The notes beneath the pieces were generated by a model. That model did no database searches and was not told where the DNA came from. It worked only from the letters and a program-made list of their open reading frames with translations. The position numbers and the translations under genes were made by a program. Below are positions 1-7,612 of a stretch of 50,090 nt of DNA, in pieces. The stretch covers positions 1 through 50,090 of the forward strand of contig NZ_JACJKX010000015.1 in assembly GCF_016901835.1 (NCBI RefSeq), read 5' to 3'. Numbering within the stretch: position 1 is the first letter of the stretch; every line of letters starts with the position of its first letter. This DNA is from Parasutterella secunda (GTDB lineage Bacteria > Pseudomonadota > Gammaproteobacteria > Burkholderiales > Burkholderiaceae_F).

Positions 1-181
1 TAAACAAGCACAAGATAAAATTAATCACCGTCCGAAACGGGTTCTGGGATACAATGCTCCGGACGATGTTTTCAACCGAGCGTTGAAACGATATCGAAGA
101 AGATATCAATAGTCTCTGTCGGAATTAAAGTGATAGTCTAGATCCGATGGGAAAATTGCACTTCGTACTTGATACCGGGAT
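1..181 (+). mobile_element. Right-hand end of an IS30-family insertion sequence (partial)
   Basis: The window opens inside an IS30-type transposase, whose reading frame closes at 112. About 40 bases later (roughly 155-181) comes a segment reading ATTGCACTTCGTACTTGATA, of the kind seen near the terminal inverted repeats of IS30-family elements. The exact right boundary is inferred, because the left end and any target duplication lie outside the window. The element abuts the leader side of the CRISPR array. Confidence 0.5.
2..112 (+). CDS. IS30-family transposase, C-terminal 36 residues (5' truncated by window edge)
   Basis: An open frame runs from the window edge to a TAG stop at 110-112. It translates to KQAQDKINHRPKRVLGY followed by NAPDDVFNRALKRYRRRYQ. 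The pattern NxRPRKxLGYxxPxxVF is the usual C-terminal end of the DDE (rve-type) transposase of IS30-family elements, which cuts and joins the element's ends. The catalytic DDE residues lie upstream and cannot be seen, so whether the copy is intact is unknown. It is too short for ordinary ORF calling. Confidence 0.75.
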   Translation, partial: KQAQDKINHRPKRVLGYNAPDDVFNRALKRYRRRYQ

Positions 182-223
182 TATTGTCTTTGATTTATCT
201 GATTTTTGAAATAATTTTCTACA
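113..223 (+). promoter_or_regulatory. Probable CRISPR leader region
   Basis: This is the stretch between the transposase stop and the first repeat; its second half (about 182-223) is strongly A+T rich. The most degenerate repeat is the one farthest from here (525-552), which places the leader on this side and makes the array transcribed left to right. Part of the stretch (about 155-181) looks like an IS30 end, so the leader may be shortened or displaced from its cas operon. No clear -35/-10 pair was assigned. Confidence 0.45.
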
Positions 224-552
224 GTTCACTACCGTGTAGGTAGTTTAGAAAATTCCAATGATAATAATTCAGCCATTTTAAAAGTTCACTACCGTGTAGG
301 TAGTTTAGAAAACTAAGAGATAAACTATAAGATAACTATAAGGGTTCACTACCGTGTAGGTAGTTTAGAAATCGCATTTGCAGCTCGCAGATCTTTTTGC
401 ATGGTTCACTACCGTGTAGGTAGTTTAGAAAAACAAAAGAGTGCGTTAATGATCTTACTTGCCCGTTCACTACCGTGTAGGTAGCCTAGAAAAGTACAGT
501 AGAAACGTCTGATTGCTTTTCTTCGTTCACTACCGTATAGGTAGCTTAGAGA
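224..552 (+). CRISPR. Type I-F CRISPR array, six repeats and five spacers
   Basis: There are six 28-bp repeats at 224-251, 284-311, 344-371, 404-431, 465-492 and 525-552. They begin GTTCACTACCGTGTAGGTAG and end TTTAGAAA. Spacers are 252-283, 312-343, 372-403, 432-464 and 493-524, of 32, 32, 32, 33 and 32 nt. Repeat length, spacer length and the GTTCACTxCCGTxxAGGxAG core match the type I-F (Csy/Cas6f) class. The repeat forms a CTACC/GGTAG hairpin with a GTGTA loop. Repeats 1-4 are identical, repeat 5 carries CC in place of TT after the stem, and repeat 6 has three changes, as expected at the trailer end. No cas gene lies in the window, so activity depends on genes to the left or elsewhere. Confidence 0.97.
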
Positions 553-587
553 AAGAGGTAATTGCAGGGGAGTGCAACGAATACGAA

Positions 588-619
588 AAACCCGATCTGA
601 AATGAATCAGTTCGGGTTT
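588..619 (-). terminator. Rho-independent terminator downstream of tRNA-Leu
   Basis: An inverted repeat, AAACCCGATCTGA (588-600) against TCAGTTCGGGTTT (607-619), has one mismatch and a 6-nt loop. Read on the minus strand it follows the tRNA and runs into a T-rich stretch, so it probably ends the secG-tRNA-Leu transcript. It also separates that transcript from the CRISPR array. Confidence 0.7.
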
Positions 620-625
620 GAAATT

Positions 626-710
626 TGGTGCGGCCGATGAGAGTCGAACTCATATGGATTGCTCCGCCACCCCCTCAAGATGGTGCGTCTACCAATTTCG
701 CCACGGCCGC
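626..710 (-). tRNA. tRNA-Leu(GAG)
   Basis: Read on the minus strand this is an 85-nt class II tRNA: acceptor GCGGCCG, the D-loop hallmark AAATTGGTAGACGC of leucine tRNAs, anticodon GAG at 674-676, a long variable arm, T-arm GAGTTCGACTCTC, and an encoded CCA (626-628). It reads CTC and CTT codons. It follows secG on the same strand, the same secG-leuU order seen in many Proteobacteria, so cotranscription is likely. Confidence 0.95.
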
Positions 711-759
711 GAATCTCTACTCTTTTTCGGAGAAAGTCTCCAAATCAGAGTTCATTATT

Positions 760-1131
760 TTAGCGCGGAATCTGTTGAGATTGCGAGGCCGGAGCGGCAG
801 GTTGTGTCGTATTTGTTTGATCTGCGTCAATAGATTGTGATTGTTCGACGGAACCTAATACACCGGAGGTGGGTGCAGGGGCCGATTTGAAGGCGCCGGA
901 ACCCAACGTCAACGCGATGGTAGCCAGGAAAAAGAACGTGGCAGCCACAGCAGTTGAACGAGATAAGAAGTTAGCGGAACCCGACGCACCGAAAATAGAA
1001 CCGCTGGCGCCGCTACCGAAAGCAGCACCGAGGTCGGCACCTTTACCGTGTTGCAACAAAACCAGAATGATCACGGCGATCGCGGAGATGATTTGAACCA
1101 CGATTGCGATGGAGATCAACATGGAGGACAT
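760..1131 (-). CDS. secG: Preprotein translocase subunit SecG
   Basis: This 123-residue inner-membrane protein is a small accessory subunit of the SecYEG channel, where it assists SecA-driven export. Two hydrophobic helices (about 4-26 and 58-76) flank the conserved cytoplasmic segment LLQHGKGADLGAAFGSGASG, the family signature. A Pro/Gln/Ser-rich, low-complexity C-terminal tail of about 40 residues is typical of betaproteobacterial SecG. It lies directly downstream of tpiA and upstream of tRNA-Leu, all on the minus strand, an order conserved in Proteobacteria. The ATG at 1131 has a purine-rich stretch just upstream. Confidence 0.95.
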   Translation of the reverse strand: MSSMLISIAIVVQIISAIAVIILVLLQHGKGADLGAAFGSGASGSIFGASGSANFLSRSTAVAATFFFLATIALTLGSGAFKSAPAPTSGVLGSVEQSQSIDADQTNTTQPAAPASQSQQIPR

Positions 1132-1179
1132 CTTTTTTATTTTCCTTTAACGCAAAAATTATTTCGAAATTTTATTCAA

Positions 1180-1944
1180 TTACAGGTTATCTGCACAATG
1201 GCAGATAGCCAGGAAATCTTCAGCTTTCAGTGAGGCTCCGCCGACTAAAGCACCGTCAATGTCGGGCTGAGCAAAAAGCTCGGGGGCATTTTTCGCTTTG
1301 ACGCTGCCGCCGTAGAGGATGCGAGTGCGTTTAGAGGCTTCTTCATCCACCTCAGCCAAAACAGCTCGGAGAGCCTGATGCACGGCTTGGGCGTCTTCTG
1401 CGCTTGCGCTCTTACCCGTGCCGATTGCCCAGACAGGCTCATAAGCGACGGCACCGGCCACTAAAGGCATGATGCCGACTTTATTTAAAACAGCACGTAA
1501 TTGACGGCTCACAACCTCGATTGTTTGACCGGCTTCGCGTTCTTGAAGCGTTTCGCCCACACAGACAATCGGCATCACGCCGTTATCAAAAGCGAGTTTG
1601 ACTTTCTCAGCAACCGTTTCATCGGTTTCTCCGAAAAGCGTGCGGCGTTCAGAGTGGCCGAGAATGACGAGATCGCAACCGATATCGGCAAGCATCCCAG
1701 CGGATACTTCACCGGTATAGGCTCCTTGAGTGTATTGAGCGCAGTTTTGAGCACCCACAAGCGTTGCGCTATGTTCAAAACCCTTTACCAGTTGTGACAA
1801 GTAGACACTCGGGGCACAAACAGCCACATCGCAATGAAGACGGGTACCGCTCATTTGCGGCAAAGCGGTCTCAATCCAATCTGCATTGGCTTTGAGACTA
1901 CCGTTCATTTTCCAATTCGCGACAACAAAAGGTTTACGAGTCAT
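1180..1944 (-). CDS. tpiA: Triosephosphate isomerase
   Basis: This cytosolic glycolytic and gluconeogenic enzyme interconverts dihydroxyacetone phosphate and glyceraldehyde 3-phosphate. From the ATG at 1944 it is 254 residues, the normal length. All catalytic residues are visible: N10/K12 in ANWKMNG, H97 in VILGHSER, and E169 in AYEPVWAIGTG. The phosphate-binding GGS motif lies near the C-terminus. A longer frame starting at a TTG (1959) adds five residues (MGGVV) and is disfavoured, because the ATG version matches the family N-terminus. It is followed by secG after about 50 bases. recJ lies upstream with a 69-base gap that contains a plausible promoter. Confidence 0.97.
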   Translation of the reverse strand: MTRKPFVVANWKMNGSLKANADWIETALPQMSGTRLHCDVAVCAPSVYLSQLVKGFEHSATLVGAQNCAQYTQGAYTGEVSAGMLADIGCDLVILGHSERRTLFGETDETVAEKVKLAFDNGVMPIVCVGETLQEREAGQTIEVVSRQLRAVLNKVGIMPLVAGAVAYEPVWAIGTGKSASAEDAQAVHQALRAVLAEVDEEASKRTRILYGGSVKAKNAPELFAQPDIDGALVGGASLKAEDFLAICHCADNL

Positions 1945-1972
1945 AACGACACCACCCAAAATAAAGGTCTTA

Positions 1973-2000
1973 ATTTTAGACGAATATCAAGAAAAAACAA
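1973..2000 (-). promoter_or_regulatory. Candidate sigma-70 promoter for tpiA-secG-tRNA-Leu
   Basis: On the minus strand a TTGTTT box (2000-1995) is separated by 16 bases from TAAAAT (1978-1973), about 30 bases before the tpiA ATG. It sits in the only gap between recJ and tpiA. The match is by eye only and the -35 box is imperfect. Confidence 0.4.
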
Positions 2001-2013
2001 GGCGCTGAACGAA

Positions 2014-3702
2014 CTATCCTTCGACTTGTTCAATCACAAGCTGAATGCTTCGTTGTCCCATCCACTCGTTGATTTCAGGCCGATACGCAAGGCGCGCCAC
2101 TGACCCCACCTCGGCCGAGCGTCTGAAGAAAATACCGTTGAAACGATACCCTTGTAAATCAAGTGTTAATTTAAGGTGTCCGCCTTTGAGTACCGTTTGA
2201 TGCAGCACTTTAAACTCATTGGCAAAAAGAGGCGGCAAAAAGCCTTGTCCCCAGATTTGCGAATTGATGGCTTCGACCAGTGAGGGGGTAATGTCCCGAG
2301 GCTGAAGCTCTCCGTCAATGAGCACATGACGCTCGAAGACATCTTCATCACAACTGTTTGCCACGACTTTTTCAAACACATCGGCAAATTCTTCGAAACG
2401 GTTCGCCTCAATTGTCAGTCCGGCAGCCATCGCATGCCCCCCGAACTTTTTGATTATTCCGGGTGAAGTTTTGGTAACAAGATCCAGCATATCTCTGAGG
2501 TGTACGCCCTCAATCGAGCGGCCGGAACCTTTCAATTCATTATCTCCCGCATTGGCAAAGGCAATGGTCGGTCGATGTTTGCTTTCTTTGATACGGCTGG
2601 CGACCAAGCCGACAATTCCCTGATGCCAGCTCGGTTCAAAAAGCGCTAAGGTGTGGCGTTTCGTGACATCAATTTGATTGAGAATCATCGCCGCATCCCA
2701 CTGCATATTGATTTCCAGTTCGCGGCGCTGACGATTGTAGTCGTCCAGAATTTTGGCGTAGTGCTGAGCCTCTTCGTTTGTTTCACTCATTAGGCATTCG
2801 ATGCCTGCGGTCATCAGATCCAATCTGCCCGCAGCATTGATACGCGGTGCAATGACAAAACCGAAATCCCGCACACGAGCCTGAGCGCTGGGTCTGCCCG
2901 CTATCTCAAAGAGGGCTTTAAGGCCCGGTTGAGTGTGACCGCTGCGAACTTTGCATAAGCCCTGTTGCACAAGAATGCGGTTATTTCGGTCAAGTTTGAC
3001 CACGTCAGCGACAGTTCCCAATGCCACCAAATCGACGAGCGAATCTAATCGGGGCTGAGTCTTGGCATCAAAGCGTCCGCGTTTTCTGAATTCAGCCCGA
3101 AGGGCCATCAGTACATAAAACATGACGCCGACACCGGCTAAATTTTTGCTCGGGAAATTACACCCCGGAGTGTTGGGATTGACGATGCAGGCTGCAGCTG
3201 GCAGCGTATCGGCCGGTAAGTGATGGTCAGTGATGATGACATCAATGCCCAACTTTTTGGCTTCGAGTACCCCGTCAATGCTCGCCATGCCGTTATCAAC
3301 CGTCAAAATCAGCTCGGCTTTTTTTTCAGCAGCCAGATCAACAATAGCGGGTGTTAAGCCGTAACCGTAGACAAATCGGTCGGGAACCAGATAGTCAACG
3401 CATGCGCCCATGCTGCGAAGACCCTTGAGTGCAACTGCACAGGCCGTTGCTCCGTCACAGTCATAGTCGGCGATAATCATGATGCGTTTGCGGGCTTCGA
3501 TCGCATCGGCTAAGTGCTGAGCGGCGGCACACGTTCCCATTAGTGTCTCGGGAGGCAGCATGGCTCGCCAATCGGCCTTCAGATCGTAGGCCGATTCAAT
3601 TCCTCGTGCTGCCAAGACTCGTGCAAGAGGCTCCGGGAACCCTTCTGTTTGTAAGTGGGCTGCAATGGCAGGGCTGTAATCTCGAGTGATAAAGCGGGTC
3701 AT
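2014..3702 (-). CDS. recJ: Single-stranded-DNA-specific exonuclease RecJ
   Basis: RecJ is a 5'-to-3' ssDNA exonuclease of the DHH superfamily, used in RecF-pathway recombination, mismatch repair and base excision. The 562-residue length is normal. Motif I is ADYDCDG (78-84), with Cys where most homologues have Val. D136 lies in TVDNG and the DHH motif is at 159-161 (IITDHH). The DHHA1 domain with a GGHAMAAG motif follows at about residue 415, then the C-terminal OB-like domain. Its ATG overlaps the TGA of the upstream gene by four bases (ATGA), so translation is probably coupled to it. The RpfE-like gene upstream of recJ is a common betaproteobacterial pairing. Confidence 0.96.
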   Translation of the reverse strand: MTRFITRDYSPAIAAHLQTEGFPEPLARVLAARGIESAYDLKADWRAMLPPETLMGTCAAAQHLADAIEARKRIMIIADYDCDGATACAVALKGLRSMGACVDYLVPDRFVYGYGLTPAIVDLAAEKKAELILTVDNGMASIDGVLEAKKLGIDVIITDHHLPADTLPAAACIVNPNTPGCNFPSKNLAGVGVMFYVLMALRAEFRKRGRFDAKTQPRLDSLVDLVALGTVADVVKLDRNNRILVQQGLCKVRSGHTQPGLKALFEIAGRPSAQARVRDFGFVIAPRINAAGRLDLMTAGIECLMSETNEEAQHYAKILDDYNRQRRELEINMQWDAAMILNQIDVTKRHTLALFEPSWHQGIVGLVASRIKESKHRPTIAFANAGDNELKGSGRSIEGVHLRDMLDLVTKTSPGIIKKFGGHAMAAGLTIEANRFEEFADVFEKVVANSCDEDVFERHVLIDGELQPRDITPSLVEAINSQIWGQGFLPPLFANEFKVLHQTVLKGGHLKLTLDLQGYRFNGIFFRRSAEVGSVARLAYRPEINEWMGQRSIQLVIEQVEG

Positions 3703-4766
3703 TTTGCCTCCTCACTCAAAAAGGCCTGGACATTGAGCGCTTTCTTTTTCTTAAAACGAGCAAAAAGTCCTTTGGCTCCGGCCGTTTTTTCAACAACTAC
3801 AGTGTGCGTGTCGCGCGCACCGGTTGCGACAAGCACCAAGCGCGAAGCTCGTCTGGCATGGGCCAGATCCGATAAATGTCGGACGGTATCGATGACCTGC
3901 GGCAGTTTCGTTGCCCAGGTTTGCCAGTCCTGTTGACGGTAGCTGTCATAAAGATCATCGACCACTGCAAGCAGATCCCCTTCGGGTGCTTCGGGCCAAT
4001 CGTTTTTAAGGGGAGTGGTTCTGAAATTCAGTAGTCCTGCATTTTGTGCCCAACCCCATACAAAAGAGTCGTTGGCCATGACGGCACGAAGGGTGGAAGG
4101 TTTGAGCAAATGGCGACGGGAACCGCCGTCAGGCCAAAAGCCGTCAATGCTTTCCTTGCCTGCGGCCTGTCGTCTGGCGTTAAGTCCGCTCTTACTGACA
4201 ATCTCTCGAAGTCTTTGGGTCAGTACTTTAAATTCTTCTGCGGCCGGGCCGTCCAAACTCTCATCCGTGAAGGGGCGATATTGTTGGGCGCACCAGGGAC
4301 GCACGAAAAGCGCCCAGTCTCGGTTACAGGTGAGATACCACCGATCAGCCCATTGTTGAAGCTGAAACCCGAACTCTCGTACGCAAGCCAATATTTCATC
4401 ATGCAAATCGTCGCGCTCGGCCGCAGTGAGATCTTCTTTGGGTTTTCGCAAAATGCGCATTGAATCACGGTCTTCTTCATGAACACTGTGAAGGCGCCAA
4501 GTCTGCGCTCCCATGGCAGGTCCGCCGTCGGCTTCCCACTCAAACGCTGCGGTTTCGGGCATCCCTGAACGTTTGCCGATCACTTGCCAAAGCCACACGA
4601 GGTGCGAAGCACCATCGAGAACCGGGTCATGCACCAATTCTTGGACAATAACATCGCCCGCGCCTTCGGCTAACTGTAAAAGAGGGGAGAAATCAATCGC
4701 ACAGCCGTTGCTGAGCAGCTCAGAGGGCAGTCTCAGACCCGGGATCAAAAAATACGCTGAATTCAT
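3699..4766 (-). CDS. RpfE-like / COG4255 family protein of unknown function upstream of recJ
   Basis: This 355-residue soluble protein has no signal peptide or membrane segment. It resembles the proteins found upstream of recJ in betaproteobacteria and xanthomonads, annotated variously as 'regulatory protein RpfE' or COG4255, sometimes tied to archaeal-type phosphoglycerate mutase. No catalytic motif of a mutase is obvious, so a biochemical role should not be assumed. Recognisable stretches are an N-terminal FLIPGLRLP, a middle ADRWYLTCN segment, and FWPDGGSRRHLL. The last third is rich in Lys and Arg. Its stop codon overlaps the recJ start (ATGA). The family assignment rests on context and partial motif memory. 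Confidence 0.65.
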   Translation of the reverse strand: MNSAYFLIPGLRLPSELLSNGCAIDFSPLLQLAEGAGDVIVQELVHDPVLDGASHLVWLWQVIGKRSGMPETAAFEWEADGGPAMGAQTWRLHSVHEEDRDSMRILRKPKEDLTAAERDDLHDEILACVREFGFQLQQWADRWYLTCNRDWALFVRPWCAQQYRPFTDESLDGPAAEEFKVLTQRLREIVSKSGLNARRQAAGKESIDGFWPDGGSRRHLLKPSTLRAVMANDSFVWGWAQNAGLLNFRTTPLKNDWPEAPEGDLLAVVDDLYDSYRQQDWQTWATKLPQVIDTVRHLSDLAHARRASRLVLVATGARDTHTVVVEKTAGAKGLFARFKKKKALNVQAFLSEEAK

Positions 4767-4832
4767 CTACTGCAAAGGTTCGGGCGACCGGAAAAATCCC
4801 CGAACATCGTCAACATTAACAATAATGTGTGC

Positions 4833-4838
4833 ATTATA
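4833..4838 (-). promoter_or_regulatory. Perfect -10 box (TATAAT) upstream of the RpfE-like gene and recJ
   Basis: A consensus TATAAT is read on the minus strand at 4838-4833, 67 bases before the ATG at 4766 in the divergent intergenic region (4767-4951). No good -35 box is visible at the expected distance, so this is only a candidate. Confidence 0.3.
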
Positions 4839-4951
4839 CGTGAGCAGTTTTAGGCGATTGGAACAGGATTTTGAGACTGATTTTCAATCATCAATTGAAC
4901 GTTTAAAAGCAGTACACTGCGAGCCCATGTTCGTCAGAAAGCGAAGAAAAG

Positions 4952-5902
4952 ATGTTGAACTCAAAAAATACGGACAAAGTTCAGGAGCAGCGCCTGTTTT
5001 CCAGCCATGGGCAGGGGGACAGTCTTTATAACCACGCAACCCGTCAGGTAAAAACTAGTGTTTTGGGCGTGGCGGTTTTATTAACGCTCGGCTTTTCCGC
5101 GGTGGAACTGATCGGCGGCTTACTGAGTAACTCCTTGGCTTTGATCGGTGATGCCGGTCATATGGCTACCGATGCTGCGAGCCTTCTTTTTGCGCTTGTC
5201 GCCAATTGGCTCGCTCGGGAAGGGGCCGACAGCCACCACTCTTTCGGTCATGCTCGAATTGAGGTGCTTGCGGCCTTTATCAACGCTTTGATCATGTTTG
5301 TGGTCTTGGGTTGGATTTGCTACGAAGCCATTGATCGTTTGACCAATCCCCATGATGTATCCGGGGGCAGCGTCATGCTGATTGCCACGATCGGCTTGTT
5401 TGTCAATATTGCCGTGGCTCTTTCATTGTCGCGCGACAAGAAAAACGTCAACACCCGTGCGGCTCTTGTTCACGTTTTGGGCGACTTGTTGGGGTCTGTG
5501 GCCGCCATTATTTCCGGCGCAGTGATTTATTTCGGCGGGCCGGTGGAGGTTGATCCGATTTTGTCGCTCCTGATTTGCGCATTGGTGGCTCATGCAGCAT
5601 GGGGAGTGCTGAAAGAAACGGTTCCGGTGATGCTCGATGCCGTTCCTGAAGGCGTGAATTTTGACGATGTAGGCGAAGCCATTGCATCAATACCGGGAGT
5701 GGTAAGTGTGCACGATTTGCATGTTTGGGTGATGAGCCCGGGGTATTCGGCCATTACCGCGCACCTGCACATTGACTCGCATCAGTCTTGGCCGGTTATT
5801 CTGGAAGAGGTGCGCAAGAACGTGAAAGAGCGCTTTAACATTGATCACGTTGCACTTCAGCCGGAGTGGGAAAGTACCTGTCCCTTGTCTGAAAAACATT
5901 AA
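4952..5902 (+). CDS. Cation diffusion facilitator (Zn/Cd/Co exporter, ZitB/CzcD-like)
   Basis: This 316-residue inner-membrane transporter has six predicted helices. CDF proteins exchange Zn2+ or related divalent cations for protons and export them from the cytoplasm. The two transmembrane metal-site motifs are H70-x3-D74 (DAGHMATD, helix 2) and H174-x3-D178 (HVLGD, helix 5), the H-D/H-D pattern typical of Zn or Cd exporters of the CzcD/ZitB branch. A C-terminal ferredoxin-like cytoplasmic domain holds VHDLHVW and several His. It stands alone, divergent from the recJ cluster and convergent with the DUF1846 gene, with a strong terminator at its 3' end. Metal specificity cannot be told from sequence alone. 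Confidence 0.93.
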   Translation: MLNSKNTDKVQEQRLFSSHGQGDSLYNHATRQVKTSVLGVAVLLTLGFSAVELIGGLLSNSLALIGDAGHMATDAASLLFALVANWLAREGADSHHSFGHARIEVLAAFINALIMFVVLGWICYEAIDRLTNPHDVSGGSVMLIATIGLFVNIAVALSLSRDKKNVNTRAALVHVLGDLLGSVAAIISGAVIYFGGPVEVDPILSLLICALVAHAAWGVLKETVPVMLDAVPEGVNFDDVGEAIASIPGVVSVHDLHVWVMSPGYSAITAHLHIDSHQSWPVILEEVRKNVKERFNIDHVALQPEWESTCPLSEKH

Positions 5903-5914
5903 TTGAAGAGCAAC

Positions 5915-5954
5915 AAAAAATCCCCGATTGAATTTTTTCTATCGGGGATTTTTT
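5915..5954. terminator. Bidirectional rho-independent terminator
   Basis: A perfect 14-bp inverted repeat, AAAAAATCCCCGAT (5915-5928) against ATCGGGGATTTTTT (5941-5954), has a 12-nt loop and A/T runs on both sides. It lies between the convergent CDF and DUF1846 genes and can end both transcripts. Confidence 0.9.
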
Positions 5955-5966
5955 ACGGTACTCGGC

Positions 5967-7451
5967 TTACTTGTGGTAAAGGCGTGTGGTTTCGTAACGC
6001 GGTTGGCAACTGATGTTAATGCCCAAGCGTTGCAAAATCCGTTCGTCTTCCTCACTGATAATCACCGTGAAATGCACTTCAGAGCCGCGAAGTTTGGATA
6101 GCTGCTCTTTGGCAATTTGAGCCGGTTCATTGCGCAGGGCAGAAATTGTCAGAGCCAACAGCACTTCATCAATATGCAGTCTCGGGTTTTTGTGAAGCAG
6201 ATACTGAGTCTTTAACTGACAGATCGGCTCAAGAACCCGTGCAGAGATCAAATCGACATCGTGATCGATGTTGCCTAAAAGTTTCAAAGCGTTTAAGAGC
6301 ATGGCCGAAGCGCAACCCAACGTGCTGGAGGTTTTACCTGTTACCATGCGTCCGTCAGGCAGCATCATCGCGGCAGCAGGAGCTCCTGTTTCTTCCGCTT
6401 TTTTCAAGGCAACCGCAACGGCCGGGAAAATATCCGGGGTTGTTTCGGCTTGATTCATCACAAGCTTCAGATGGTTGATTTCCTGTTCATTTGAAGCTCC
6501 GCGCATATGTTTGACGCCGGCTGCGTAGTAGCGGCGAAGAATTTCCATGCGTGAGGCGTGACGGCAGACGGCATCATCAACAATGCAATTGCCCGCCATA
6601 TTCACACCCATATCAGTCGGGGATTTATAAGGAGAAACTCCTTGAATGCGTTCAAAAATGGCATTTAAAACCGGGAAAATCTCCACGTCACGGTTGTAGT
6701 TGATAGCGGTCTTGCCATAGGCTTCCAAATGGAAGGGGTCGATCATGTTCACATCGTTTAAGTCCGCCGTGGCTGCCTCGTAGGCTAAGTTCACGGGGTG
6801 CTTTAACGGAAGGTTCCAGATGGGGAACGTTTCAAATTTGGCGTAACCCGCAGTAATACCGTGCTTGTGGTCATGATAGAGCTGGCTCAGGCACGTCGCC
6901 ATCTTGCCGCTTCCGGGGCCGGGAGCCGTAACGACAATCAACGAACGGGACGTTTCGATGTATTCATTCTGGCCCAGGCCTTCTTCACTGACGATGAAAT
7001 CCACGTCTGAGGGATAACCGGGGATCGGGTAATGACGGTAATGCGGAACGCCCAAAGTCTCCAGACGCTTTAAGAAGGCTTCTGCGGCTTTCTGACCGGT
7101 GTATTGAGTGAGAACGACGCTGCCGACATAAAGACCCATTTCACGGAAAGAGTCAATCAAGCGTAAAACGTCCTCATCGTACGTAATACCCAGGTCACCG
7201 CGTACTTTGCTCGATTCAATGTCGTTGGCATTGATGGTGATGACGATTTCAACATCGTCTTTGAGTTGTTGGAGCATGCGGATTTTGCTGTCGGGTTGGA
7301 AACCCGGCAAAACGCGGGAGGCGTGGAAGTCGTCAAAAAGTTTGCCTCCGAACTCCAGGTAGAGTTTTCCGCCAAACTGGGCGATTCGGCGACGAATCTG
7401 TTCCGATTGGGTCGTGAGATACTTTTCATTATCAAAACCGATCGTCTTCAT
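5967..7451 (-). CDS. DUF1846 domain-containing protein
   Basis: This 494-residue cytosolic protein matches the DUF1846 family (PF08903) over its whole length. The family is best known from Firmicutes and other gut bacteria, and its molecular function is not established. A glycine-rich, P-loop-like motif APGPGSGK (176-183) suggests nucleotide binding. Other conserved stretches are MGVNMAGNCIVDD, VKHMRGASNEQEINHLKL and an invariant-looking R/H-rich central segment. No membrane or signal sequence is seen. It is a single gene, convergent with the CDF exporter and divergent from kdsA (161-bp shared upstream region). The ATG at 7451 is preceded by AGGA. Confidence 0.85.
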   Translation of the reverse strand: MKTIGFDNEKYLTTQSEQIRRRIAQFGGKLYLEFGGKLFDDFHASRVLPGFQPDSKIRMLQQLKDDVEIVITINANDIESSKVRGDLGITYDEDVLRLIDSFREMGLYVGSVVLTQYTGQKAAEAFLKRLETLGVPHYRHYPIPGYPSDVDFIVSEEGLGQNEYIETSRSLIVVTAPGPGSGKMATCLSQLYHDHKHGITAGYAKFETFPIWNLPLKHPVNLAYEAATADLNDVNMIDPFHLEAYGKTAINYNRDVEIFPVLNAIFERIQGVSPYKSPTDMGVNMAGNCIVDDAVCRHASRMEILRRYYAAGVKHMRGASNEQEINHLKLVMNQAETTPDIFPAVAVALKKAEETGAPAAAMMLPDGRMVTGKTSSTLGCASAMLLNALKLLGNIDHDVDLISARVLEPICQLKTQYLLHKNPRLHIDEVLLALTISALRNEPAQIAKEQLSKLRGSEVHFTVIISEEDERILQRLGINISCQPRYETTRLYHK

Positions 7452-7612
7452 TTCCTAGTCCTTTCAGTCAGAAAAACAACAATCGATCAGTATAATCAAA
7501 ACAGACAAAATAACACCCGCCGAAATGACATTTTTGCAAACGGATACGTTCTTTTTCCTAAGGACATTATCCGAATGGGTCTTTTTTGCGGTTCTTTTAT
7601 AAAGGCGTACTA

